From CAWBRT01 sp963791145 (lineage in GTDB: Bacteria > Acidobacteriota > Terriglobia > Terriglobales > Acidobacteriaceae), in assembly GCA_963791145.1 (NCBI GenBank), contig CAWBRT010000011.1, forward strand, positions 310,001-374,000: DNA of 64,000 nucleotides, read 5' to 3'. Position numbers and translations under genes: made by a program. The notes under the pieces are model-generated. The model saw only the letters and a list, made by a program, of their open reading frames with translations, was not told the origin of the DNA and made no database searches. This document shows, piece after piece, positions 47,569-56,441 of this stretch; position 1 is the stretch's first letter, and each line of letters begins with the position of its first letter.

Positions 47569-49031
47569 TACCCGGCGTCGACTACATTCGCATTCTTCCG
47601 GAGATCGTGCTCTCCCTGTTCGGCATGGTGGTCATGATAATCGACCCGTTGCTGCCGGAGCACGATAACCGCAGGTCGCTGGGGGTGCTCTCGGCCATTG
47701 GCTGCGTGTGCGCGCTGCTGGCCGTCTTCCTGCAGGCGGCCTATCCGGGAATGGCCTTCTTCCACATGATCCGGGTGGACGGCTTCAGCGTCTTCTTCCA
47801 CGCAGTGGTGATACTGGTTGCGCTGGCGGCCACGCTCAGCTCCTTCGAATATCTGGAGGTGCAGCAGATACGGCTGGGAGAATACTACGGGCTGATTCTG
47901 CTGGGCACGGTGGGCATGTGCCTGATGTCTTCCGCCATCGAGCTGGTGCTGATCTTTATCGCCCTGGAGATTTCCTCGATCGCCACCTACGTTCTGGCCG
48001 GCTTCCGCCGCCGCTCCGCCGCCAGCGCCGAGGCTTCACTCAAGTATTTCCTGCTGGGATCGTTTGCCACCGCGTTTTTCCTTTATGGAGTGGCGCTCAT
48101 GTTCGGCGCGACAGGTTCGACCAACGTGGATGACATCGCTCGCGCGCTTTCCCGGGGCGCTCCTACGCTGGCGTATCTGGCGATGGCGCTGATGTTCGTG
48201 GGGCTGGGCTTCAAGGTGGCGACGGCGCCGTTCCAGGTCTGGACACCCGATGTCTACGAAGGCGCTCCGGCGCCGGTGGTCGGGCTGATGTCGACCGCGC
48301 CCAAGGCAGCCGCCTTTGCCGTGCTGCTGCGTGTGCTCTACGGAACCGCCGGCGGCAACGGATTCTGGGGCGCCGCGCAGCCGGGGTGGTTCTGGATGAT
48401 CTGGGTCTCGGCCGCGCTCTCCATGACGCTCGGCAACCTGGGAGCGCTCGTGCAGACCAACGTCAAGCGATTGCTGGCCTACTCTTCCATCGCCCACGCC
48501 GGCTACCTGATGGTCGCTTTCGCCAGCTTCCGCGATACCAGCACGGGGATTTCGGCAGCCATGTTCTACGCCGCCGCCTACGCCGCCATGAACGTCGGCG
48601 CCTTCGCCGTGGTGAGCCATTTCGCCGGCGCCGGCGAGAAATACGTCAGTCTGGACGACTATGCCGGCCTTGGCCGCCGCTCGCCCATTCTGGCCGCCGC
48701 GCTGAGCGTCTTCCTGCTCTCGCTGATCGGAATTCCAATTACCGGCGGCTTCCTCGCCAAGTTCTACGTCTTCACCGCCGCGTTGCAATCGAGCCTGGTG
48801 GGGCTGACGATCATCGGCGTACTCAACAGCGGCGTCGGCGCCTACTACTACTTGCGCCTGATCGTAGTGATGTACATGCGCGAGCCACGCGACGAAGCTC
48901 CCGTTCCGCCAATTCCCTTCTCCGCCGGCCTGGCCATGGTGTTGAGCCTGATCGCCACCATCTACCTCGGAGTTCTCCCCGGACGCCTGCTCAACTTTAC
49001 CCTGGGATCGGCGCGGGAATTGATGAGGTAG
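47565..49031 (+). CDS. nuoN: NADH-quinone oxidoreductase subunit N (cluster 1)
   Basis: 488 aa, intact. ELVLIFIALEISSIATYVLAGFRRRSAASAEASLKYFLLGSFATAFFLYG, FKVATAPFQVWTPDVYEGAPAPV, NVKRLLAYSSIAHAGYLMVAF. Last gene of cluster 1; it converges with the ABC permease gene 15 bp downstream. Being intact next to broken nuoL and nuoM shows how patchy the frame errors are. Confidence 0.95.
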
Positions 49032-49046
49032 GGCGGTGCGTAGACG

Positions 49047-49736
49047 TCACTCCACGTTGCTTCCCAAATCGCGGCGGGAAAAGATCCGGCAGGTGAGCGC
49101 AAAAACAGCGGCGCTTTGCAGCAGCACCGCGACCACGGGCGGGAGCAGCGGGCCGCCGCGCGGAGCAAGTCCGGAAAGGAACAGTCCGGCGCCGGGCAAC
49201 AACAGGGCCGCCTGGGCAGGCAGGCGCGCGCCGATCGCGAACGAGGCTCCCAGCACGGCCAGCGTGAGCACATTGGCGAAAAAAGGATGCGTGAAAGTGG
49301 CGAAGCAGATGCCGATCGAGATAGCCAGCAGCGCGGCCGGCAGGAACGGCAGGAGTATGCGCGTGGCGATGCTCGCAGCCATGGGATCCTTGACCGCCTG
49401 TAACGCGATCCAGGCCAGCAGAATGAATCCGGCGCTCACCACCGCCGATGCCAATGTGAGCGCAGCCAGGTATTGCCATCGCGCCACCGCTTTGGAGAGA
49501 ACCAGCAGCAGCCGGCGTGAACGGCGGTCATTGTGTATGGCCGCCGAGATCAGCAAGAGCCCGAAGAGCAGCCCCAGCGTTCCCTGTTGCCGCGCGAAGA
49601 ATGCCAGGTCGTCAGCCTCGGGAGCCTCGCCCACTGTGAGCGCAAAGCTCATGCCGACGCTGTAAACGACCAGAGCGAGCAGCACCCAGCGTTGTTCGCG
49701 CAGGAAGTTTCCGGCAATCAGCGCTACGGCTCTCAT
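49047..49736 (-). CDS. ABC exporter permease (ABC-2 type)
   Basis: 229 aa from the ATG at 49736, which overlaps the ATPase stop (ATGA). Six hydrophobic segments, beginning MRAVALIAGNFLREQRWVLLALVVYSVGMSF; the segment LFGLLLISAAIHNDRRSRRLLLVLSKAVARWQYLAAL resembles ABC-2 permeases. Upstream in-frame residues to 49907 lie within the ATPase gene and are not used. Substrate unknown. Confidence 0.75.
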   Translation of the reverse strand: MRAVALIAGNFLREQRWVLLALVVYSVGMSFALTVGEAPEADDLAFFARQQGTLGLLFGLLLISAAIHNDRRSRRLLLVLSKAVARWQYLAALTLASAVVSAGFILLAWIALQAVKDPMAASIATRILLPFLPAALLAISIGICFATFTHPFFANVLTLAVLGASFAIGARLPAQAALLLPGAGLFLSGLAPRGGPLLPPVVAVLLQSAAVFALTCRIFSRRDLGSNVE

Positions 49737-50775
49737 CGGTTGTCTGCTCCTGCGCTCCCGGATTGAGCTGAATTCGGAAACGCTGTACCGGGACCGGGCT
49801 TCTCGCCATCTGACGCGTGTTCGCCGTCGCCTGCCAGTTCCAGGAAAAGGGCCTCGAGTGTGTTTCCCGAGGGGTTGAGGGAAACGATCTCCCCTCCCGC
49901 GGACCATATGCGTTCAAGGCACTCCCGTTGCGCCGGCCAGGGGACCGCCACCTCGAGCAGTTCTCCTTCCACCAGGCGAGCACGCAAGCGCGCCAGGCCG
50001 GGCGCACAATGGCTGCCGGCTACGATAGAGGGCAGCTTGTCCGGACTGAGATTGCGCGCGCGAATGACGCATTCATCACCGGCTGTCAGCAGCGACTGCA
50101 AGGTACCCTCGGCAACGACGCGTCCGGCGCGCAGAATGGCGACGCGATCACAAATCTGCTCCACGTCGGAGAGCTGATGCGAGCTGAAGAATACCGTCTT
50201 GCCGCTCTCGCGCAACCGTAGCAGCAGCTCGCGAACGGCGGCCCGCGCCACGGGATCGAGCGCCGAGGTGGGCTCGTCCAGGATCAGCAGCTCCGGGATC
50301 ATTCACCAGCGCCTGCGCCAGTCCGACCTTCTGCTGCATGCCGCGGGAGAAACTCTTTACGTTGTCACTGGCGCGCGAACCCAGGCCCAGCAGTTCGAGC
50401 ACCTCGGCGACGCGGCGCGCCAGTTGCCGATCGCCGCGATTGCTCATTCCGTTGAGCGCGCCATAGAAGGCCAGCAATCCGGTCGGCGGGACGAAAGTGC
50501 AGCGGCACGTTTTCTGGCAGGAATCCGACGCGCCGTTTGCTCGCGATGTCGCCGAACGGGCTCCCCAGCAAAGTGCCGCTCCCCTCGCTGGCGAAGGTGA
50601 AGCCCATGGCAATGTGGATCGCCGTGGTCTTTCCGGCGGCATTCGCCCCGAGGAAACCGAAGATTTCGCCGCGCTCGACGGTGAGGGAAAGCCGGTCCAG
50701 CGCGACCACGGAACGCCTGGAGATGGCCTTGCGATAGATCTTGGTGACGCCGTCGAATTGAAGAGCAGGGGGCAT
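49733..50775 (-). CDS. ABC exporter ATPase, two frame breaks
   Basis: From the ATG at 50775: LQFDGVTKIYRKAISRRSVVALDRLSLTVERGEIFGFLGANAAGKTTAIHIAMG (Walker A), RRVGFLPENVPLHF, then in the second frame SFSRGMQQKVGLAQALVNDP (signature) and in the third LLILDEPTSALDP (Walker B) with VFFSSHQLSDVEQICDRVAIL. Breaks at about 50493 (extra C in coding sense) and about 50294 (extra G). A CcmA/NatA-type exporter ATPase with a C-terminal regulatory domain, paired with the permease downstream. Confidence 0.85.
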
Positions 50776-50779
50776 AAGG

Positions 50780-50865
50780 TAGGGTTCAGGTTTCAAGTTT
50801 CACGTTTCACGATCGTTTCAGATGCGGGTTCTACGACTCCAACCCTGGACGGCTACGTGAAACGA
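50780..50865. repeat. Heptad array with inverted halves between the ABC ATPase and atpE
   Basis: AGGTTTC, AAGTTTC, ACGTTTC, ACG on one side and CGTGAAACGAAAG about 55 bp later. Confidence 0.6.
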
Positions 50866-50867
50866 AA

Positions 50868-50893
50868 GCCTCCCTGGTGCATGCCAGGGAGGC
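50868..50893 (-). terminator. Terminator after atpE
   Basis: Perfect 10-bp stem GCCTCCCTGG/CCAGGGAGGC with a 6-nt loop; on the minus strand it is followed by TTTCGTTTC. It lies 31 bp past the atpE stop. Confidence 0.75.
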
Positions 50894-50924
50894 GCAAAGC
50901 TTGCTCTTTGCCAGAGACTCCGGG

Positions 50925-51230
50925 CTAGGCCGCTTTGATGAAGATCATGACGAAGGTAAATAGCACCAGCGATTCGATGAAGGCCAGGCTGAGAATCATA
51001 GCCACCTGAATTCCGGGGCGGGCCGAAGGATTGCGGGCCATGCCTTCGCAGGCCGAAGAGCCAACCCGGCCCTGGCCGAGCGCGGCCAGTCCGGCGGCGA
51101 TGGCCATGCCAAAGCCGGCAGCGAGTGGAACCACGTTGAGGGGAGCGCTGGCCTGGCCTCCCGGTGCTTGCGCCAAAGCGGGCGTCGCCATGGCGGCGAT
51201 TGCCAGCAGAATGAACATCAGTTTACGCAT
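50925..51230 (-). CDS. atpE: ATP synthase F0 subunit c
   Basis: 101 aa. Unusual for subunit c in having an N-terminal signal-like segment (MRKLMFILLAIAAMATPALA). Then the two-helix hairpin: VVPLAAGFGMAIAAGLAALGQGRVGSSACEGMARNPSARPGIQVAMILSLAFIESLVLFTFVM, with the ion-binding Glu in FIESL. c-ring of F0, paired with atpB upstream. F1 genes are not in the window. Confidence 0.93.
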   Translation of the reverse strand: MRKLMFILLAIAAMATPALAQAPGGQASAPLNVVPLAAGFGMAIAAGLAALGQGRVGSSACEGMARNPSARPGIQVAMILSLAFIESLVLFTFVMIFIKAA

Positions 51231-51331
51231 TATGTTGCTCCTGAAAAGCCCCGCAGGGCTGAGTGTCCGCCAGTGGGTGGTTGACGCCCGGGTAATGCGA
51301 CGCCCTCACGCTTGCGGAAAAGACCTGTTTC

Positions 51332-51415
51332 AATGTTTCAAGGTTTCAGAGTTTCAAGGTTCTATTTGTGCGTTTCGACTCTGAAACTTTGAAACCTTGA
51401 AACGTTGAAACCTGA
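51332..51415. repeat. Octad array with inverted halves, atpE-atpB spacer
   Basis: GTTTCAAT, GTTTCAAG, GTTTCAGA, GTTTCAAG, a short spacer, then GAAACTTT, GAAACCTT, GAAACGTT, GAAACCTG. Four units against four, able to form a long imperfect hairpin inside the atp transcript. Confidence 0.82.
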
Positions 51416-51450
51416 CTAATGCTGCTGAACCCGAAAGGCAATCGGCCGGC

Positions 51451-52173
51451 TCAATGCTCGTGTGCCACGGCCTCGCCAAGGTAGACCATGGCCAGCAGGA
51501 TGAAGATATAAGTCTGAACAAGGGCAACGAAGATGTGCAGCGCCACAAAAGGAACGGACAAGGCAATAGGAATCATGGAGAAGAACACCAGGATCACCAT
51601 GTCGCCGGCGAACATGTTGGCAAACAAACGGACGGTGAGCGAGAGGATGCGCGCCAGATGACTGGCTATCTCTATGACGAGCATCAACGGCGCCAGCCAC
51701 CACACCGGCCCCAGGAAGTGCTTGATGTAGCTAACCCCGTTGGTACGGATGCCGGCGGCGTGATAGTAAATCCAAGTCACCACCGCGCACCCCAGCGGCA
51801 CCCGGGGATCTCCCGTCGGCGAATCGAAGAACGGTATTACTCCCAGCAGGTTACAGCACAGAATGAATATTCCAAGCGCGCAAATGTATGGCACGTAACG
51901 CCGGTAATCGTGCCCGATGATCTCATGGCACGAGTCTTCCACGAAGCCGACGATGCCCTCCATCAGATGCTGCAACGCTCCGGGCTTCTCCACCGAGAGC
52001 CGCGCGCGCACCACGATGAACACCAGCAGCAGCAGCAGGAAGACGAGAATCTGCATGGCGATGAAGTCGGGAATCGGCCGGTCCGGATGGCGCACATGAA
52101 TATGCAGCGCCTGCAACAAGGCATTGACGGGAGCGGCAAACAGACGATTCAGTAGCTCGGTAAAAGGAAGCAT
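51451..52173 (-). CDS. atpB: ATP synthase F0 subunit a
   Basis: 240 aa from the ATG at 52173 (MLPFTELLNRLF). Five to six helices. The essential Arg is in LSLTVRLFANMFAGDMV; LLGVIPFFDSPTGDPRVPL and LVQTYIFILLAMVYLGEA are typical. Forms the proton half-channels against the c-ring. It lies about 220 bp upstream of atpE, the gap being filled by an octad array. Confidence 0.94.
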   Translation of the reverse strand: MLPFTELLNRLFAAPVNALLQALHIHVRHPDRPIPDFIAMQILVFLLLLLVFIVVRARLSVEKPGALQHLMEGIVGFVEDSCHEIIGHDYRRYVPYICALGIFILCCNLLGVIPFFDSPTGDPRVPLGCAVVTWIYYHAAGIRTNGVSYIKHFLGPVWWLAPLMLVIEIASHLARILSLTVRLFANMFAGDMVILVFFSMIPIALSVPFVALHIFVALVQTYIFILLAMVYLGEAVAHEH

Positions 52174-52263
52174 CGTAAGTGAGCTGAAATCCGTTGCAAC
52201 TGGAGAAGCTTCAAAGCCGGCCCGGCTTGCTTGGGCCAGCAACACCCGGCTTGCCTTCCTCAC

Positions 52264-52686
52264 TCAGACTCCACGGCGATACGAGGCATACAACTCATAA
52301 GCAGCCTCGCAAAGCAGGGCTGGTACGGGTACGCACAGACCCGCCAGGTAGCCGTACAGGCTACTCCGGGAATACCTGAATATAGCATAGGCGCCCACTC
52401 CCATCAAAAGGATGCGGGCAGTAAAACGCAGCACGACAAGACCTCCGCGCTCGCGGCTATGGCCGGTGGTGATGCGCTCACCCAGCGAGTTTACAGTCTT
52501 GGCCAGCCAGCGGAAATTGTGCCAGGAGAGGGCGGCGCCGAGCGCGGCACCCATGGCCGGGGCAGCGCCATAGCCGAGGGCAGCAACGGCGATGACGACT
52601 ACGCCGGCCGCCACTATGGCGTGCTGCATGCGCCGTATGACGCCCTCATAGAATGCTTCCGATGGTGATGCGGCCTGGTTGTTCAT
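52264..52686 (-). CDS. atpI: ATP synthase subunit I-like membrane protein
   Basis: 140 aa with four predicted helices (AIVAAGVVVIAVAALGYG, PAMGAALGAALSWHNFRWL, LRFTARILLMGVGAYAIF, and one more). Layout and position between atpZ and atpB fit the ATP-synt_I family, assisting c-ring assembly or Mg import. The start overlaps the atpZ stop by ATGA. Confidence 0.75.
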   Translation of the reverse strand: MNNQAASPSEAFYEGVIRRMQHAIVAAGVVVIAVAALGYGAAPAMGAALGAALSWHNFRWLAKTVNSLGERITTGHSRERGGLVVLRFTARILLMGVGAYAIFRYSRSSLYGYLAGLCVPVPALLCEAAYELYASYRRGV

Positions 52687-52946
52687 TCCCGCTCGTTAGA
52701 GGACGCTAGCGCCATGCGGATCATTTTTACGAAGCCGACGATGGCGCCAAAGATAATTCCGACAATATAGATCCACTTCTGATGAAGCCAGTGATCGAGC
52801 GCCAGGCCGATCAGGTATCCGACAATCACCGCCGCCGGCAAGATGAATCCAATCTCCGAGTAGCGGGCCAGCAGCACCATGGGGTTCTGCTTCTTTGGCC
52901 CGCTCTCGGGTTCTTCGGGAGACGCCGGATTGGGGGTGTTGTCCAT
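52683..52946 (-). CDS. atpZ: AtpZ/AtpI-type F0F1-associated protein
   Basis: 87 aa. Pro/Glu/Lys-rich N-terminus, then two helices: YSEIGFILPAAVIVGYLIGLALDHWLHQKWIYIVGIIFGAIVGFVKMIRM, the AtpZ/AtpI pattern (G...G..lD..l....w....g...G...G). First gene of the atpZ-I-B-E unit. Confidence 0.85.
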   Translation of the reverse strand: MDNTPNPASPEEPESGPKKQNPMVLLARYSEIGFILPAAVIVGYLIGLALDHWLHQKWIYIVGIIFGAIVGFVKMIRMALASSNERE

Positions 52947-52949
52947 GGC

Positions 52950-53068
52950 AAATTGCAGATCGAAGATTGCAGATTTCAGATTGAAAGACTAATACCTTGA
53001 TATCCGAAGCTGCAATATCGCCACAGCTTCCAATCTCAATCTTCAATCTGCAATCTTAAATCTGCAAC
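52950..53068. repeat. Heptad array with inverted halves between atpZ and nuo cluster 2
   Basis: AGATCGA, AGATTGC, AGATTTC, AGATTGA (about 52960-52988), then about 45 bp later AATCTCA, ATCTTCA, ATCTGCA, ATCTTAA, ATCTGCA in inverse orientation. Confidence 0.78.
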
Positions 53069-53097
53069 AAAAAAAGCCGGAACCAAACAGTTCCGGC
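53069..53097 (-). terminator. Rho-independent terminator of nuo cluster 2
   Basis: Minus strand GCCGGAAC-TGTTTG-GTTCCGGC perfect 8-bp stem followed by TTTTTTTG, 22 bp past the nuoN2 stop. It separates nuo cluster 2 from the atp unit on the same strand. Confidence 0.92.
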
Positions 53098-53118
53098 CGG
53101 AAGCTGGATTCTTTCGAT

Positions 53119-54651
53119 CTACTTGATCAGTTGGGCCACGGCAGTTATGGGGCTGGCCAGCGACCAGTTCACCGCCTGGATGAACATGTTGGGGAAGATT
53201 CCGATGCCGATCGTCGCCAGGCCGGTGATGGTGAGCGCCAGGCGCATGCCCGGGCCGACGTGCACCGGCTCGGCGTCCACCGCCTGCCGCATGAACATGG
53301 CGTTGGCGATCTTCATGTAGTAGTAGAGGCCGACCACGGCGTAGAGCACCGCGATGGTGGCCAGCGTGTAGTGGCCCGTCTGCACCAGGCTGAGGAAGAT
53401 GAAGTACTTCCCCAGGAAGCCGGCGAAGGGCGGAATGCCGGCCAGCGAGAGCAGGAAGCACGAGCATCAGCACGGCTTCGGTCGGCGCCTTGTGGAAGAG
53501 CCCGGCGATGTCGTCGAGGTCGTCGCCGATGATGTTGCGCCGCCGCAGCGAGGTGATCACCGCGAACGCGCCCAGGTTCATGAAGGTGTAGACCAGCAGG
53601 TAGACCAGGATTCCCTGGATGCCCGTCTGGTTGCGTCTGGCCGTCGCTGGCCACCAGGCCGAGCAGCATGTAGCCGACATGCGCGATCGAGGAGTAGGCC
53701 AGCAGCCGCTTCAGGTTGGTCTGGGTGATGGCGGCCAGGTTGCCGCCGGTCATGGTGGCGACGGAGACGAAGACCAGCAGCGGAACGTACAGCGGCCGCA
53801 GCGGATAGAGCGCGAACAGGAAGATGCGCAGCAGCATCGCCCAGGCGGCGGCTTTCACCGCCACGGACATGAAGCCGGTAACGCTGGTGGGCGCGCCTTC
53901 GTAAGCGTCCGGCGCCCACTGGTGGAAAGGCACGGCGGCGATCTTGAAGAGCAGGCCGGTGGCGGTGGTGATCAGCGCCAGGATGATGATCGGATCGCGC
54001 GGATTGGCAGCGATGCGGTGCTGCAGCGCCACTGCCGATCTCCGCCAGGTTGGTGCGAGCCGGAAAGCCCGTAGAGCAGCGAAAGGCCGTAGGCGAAGAT
54101 GCCGGAGGAAAACGCGCCCAGCAGCAGATACTTCAGCGCCGCTTCGTTGGAGCGCTTGTCGCGGCGCAGGAAGCCGACCAGCACGTAGGTCGAAAGCGCC
54201 ATCAGCTCCAGCCCGATGAACAGCAGCACCAGGTCGAAGCCGCAGGCCATGCACATCATGCCGACGACGGAGAACAGGATCAGCGCGTAGAACTCGCCGT
54301 GCGATTCGCGCTCCACTTCCAGATAGCGCACCGACATCAGGATGGCGACCGCCGCTCCCGCCAGGAACAGATAGAAGAAGTAAATGGCGAAGCGGTCCAT
54401 CAGCACGCCGCCGAAGAAGCCGGGATGAAAGGCGATTCGCCTGCGCGCTGGAAGGCCCACTGGATCTTGATGACTCCGGCGGCCGAGAACCCAAGCCCGA
54501 TCAGAGCGATGACGGCGTTGAAGCGCTTCCACTCCGCCGGAAGAATCAAATCGATCAGCAGGATCCCCAGCGCGAACAGCGTGAGCAGCACGATCGGAAG
54601 CGACAGCAGATAATCGCTGCTGGAGAAATATTGTGAGATCGAGATTGCCAC
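53119..54651 (-). CDS. nuoN: NADH-quinone oxidoreductase subunit N (cluster 2), several frame breaks
   Basis: Frames in order: MAISISQYFSSSDYLLSLPIVLLTLFALGIL, then GFDLVLLFIGLELMALSTYVLVGFLRRDKRSNEAALKYLLLGAFSSGIFAYGLSLLYG, KIAAVPFHQWAPDAYEGAPTSVTGFM, NLKRLLAYSSIAHVGYMLLGL, and finally TGHYTLATIAVLYAVVGLYYY. Extra bases near 54438, 54056, 54029, 53640 and 53457. About 505 aa when repaired. Last gene of cluster 2. Confidence 0.9.
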
Positions 54652-54852
54652 GATCTTTTATCCCTTCAAGCTCCCGACGTCGATGGTCCATTCGCCCGGC
54701 AAGCCCCGTAGTTGCGCTACCGGCGTGGCTGGGTCCGCTCCTGACGCGGCTGCCTGGAATGCCATACCTGCCGGCGCAGCCTACGCCGGTTGCCGGCCGC
54801 AGACGCCGCCAGCGGTCTTGGACGCAGCCGGGAATCGCCGGCGTCGCGGCGT

Positions 54853-56378
54853 TTAATTGCCGTTGTTGTCGATCCGCTGCACCATCTCCGTCACCGGCTG
54901 GTCGAGCACGCGGAAGAACGGCTTCGGATAGAGGCCGATCCAGAAGGCCAGCACGATCAGCGGAACGAAGGTCGCCAGCTCGCGCGGCGTCAGGTCCAGC
55001 AACTTCTCGTTCTTAGGATTGGTCACCGGCCCGAAGAAAACGCGCTGGTAGAGCCACAGCAGGTAGGCCGCGCCCAGCACCACGCCGGGAACCGCCCAGG
55101 CCGCCCAGGCGCGGTTGGCCATGAACGTTCCCTGCAGGATGGTGAACTCGCCGACAAAGCCGTTCAGCAGCGGCAGGCCCATCGACGACATGAACATGAT
55201 CAGCGTGACGGTGGCGTAGACCGGCATCACGGTGGAGATGCCGCCGTACTCGGAGATCTCGCGCGTGTGCCGCCGCTCGTAGAGGATGCCGACGATCAAG
55301 AAGAGCGCGCCGGTGGAGATGCCGTGGTTGATCTGCTGGAGCACCGAACCGGCGATGCCGGCGTGATTCAGGGCGAAGATGCCGAGCGTGCAGAAGCCCA
55401 GGTGGCTGACGGACGAGTACGCCACCAGCTTCTTCATGTCCTTCTGCATCAGCGAAACCAGCGCGCCGTAGATGATGCCGATCAGCGAGAGCGCGATCAG
55501 CCATCCGCGCAGCGCCGGGTACTTGGCGACCGACGGGAAGAACGGCAGCGAGAAGCGGATCAAGCCGTACGTTCCCATCTTCAGCAGAACGCCGGCCAGG
55601 ATCACCGAGCCGGCCGTGGGCGCTTCGACGTGCGCATCCGGCAGCCAGGTGTGGAACGGGAACATCGGCACCTTGATGGCAAAGCCGATGAAGAAGCCCA
55701 GGAACAGGATGATGCCGGCCACGTCGCCGTAGACCGCCGGAATCTGCGGGGCCGTGCGATAGAGCGCCAGGATGTCAAACGTGTAGACGCCCGTCTGCGC
55801 GTGATTGAAGAAGTACAGGAACAGGATGCCCAGCAGCATCAGCACCGAGCCGGCCAGCGTGTAGAGGAAGAACTTGATGGCCGCGTAGAGCTTGCGCGGG
55901 CCGCCCCAGATGCCGATCAGCAGGTACATCGGCACCAGCATGGCTTCCCAGAAGACGAAGAACAGGAAGAAGTCCAGCGCCATGAAGACGCCGAGCATGC
56001 CGGTCTGCAGCACCAGGAACCAGATGTAGTATTCCTTCACCCGCACCTGGATGGCTTCCCACGACGACAGGATGGAGATGGCTCCCAGCAGCGTGGTCAG
56101 CATGATCAGCAGAAAGGAGATGCCGTCGATGCCCAGGAGTAGCCGGCGCCGATGGTCGGAATCCAGTTGCTGGCCGCGCCTTCCATGAACTTGAAGCCCG
56201 GCATGTCCTTCACCGCCCAGAACCACGGCACCAGCGGCAGCGACACGGCCAAGCCGAGCATGGCGAAGATGTTCGCCAGCCAGCGGATGGCGTCTTTGTT
56301 CTCCTTGGGGACGAACAGCAGAACGATGGCCCCGACCAGAGGCGTAAACAGGATGATCGAGAGAATGTGGTTATACAT
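54853..56378 (-). CDS. nuoM: NADH-quinone oxidoreductase subunit M (cluster 2), one frame break
   Basis: N-terminal 84 codons MYNHILSIILFTPLVGAIVLLFVPKENKDAI are in one frame; from LLGIDGISFLLIMLTTLLGA to the stop at 54853 the second frame is clean. The junction near 56140 lacks one C. FWEAMLVPMYLLIGIWGG, FAIKVPMFPFHTWLPDAHVEAPTAGSVILAGVLLKMGTYGLI, KKLVAYSSVSHLGFCTLGIF. About 508 aa, thirteen or fourteen helices. Confidence 0.92.
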
Positions 56379-56441
56379 TGATAGTTCTCAGTTCTTCTAA
56401 TTCTTCGCTGAACAGACTCAGCACTCCGCATTGCGCCGCGT

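Noticed and set aside
49016..49046. Bidirectional terminator between nuoN1 and the permease gene
   Set aside because: The 15-bp convergent gap holds no hairpin with a T-run.
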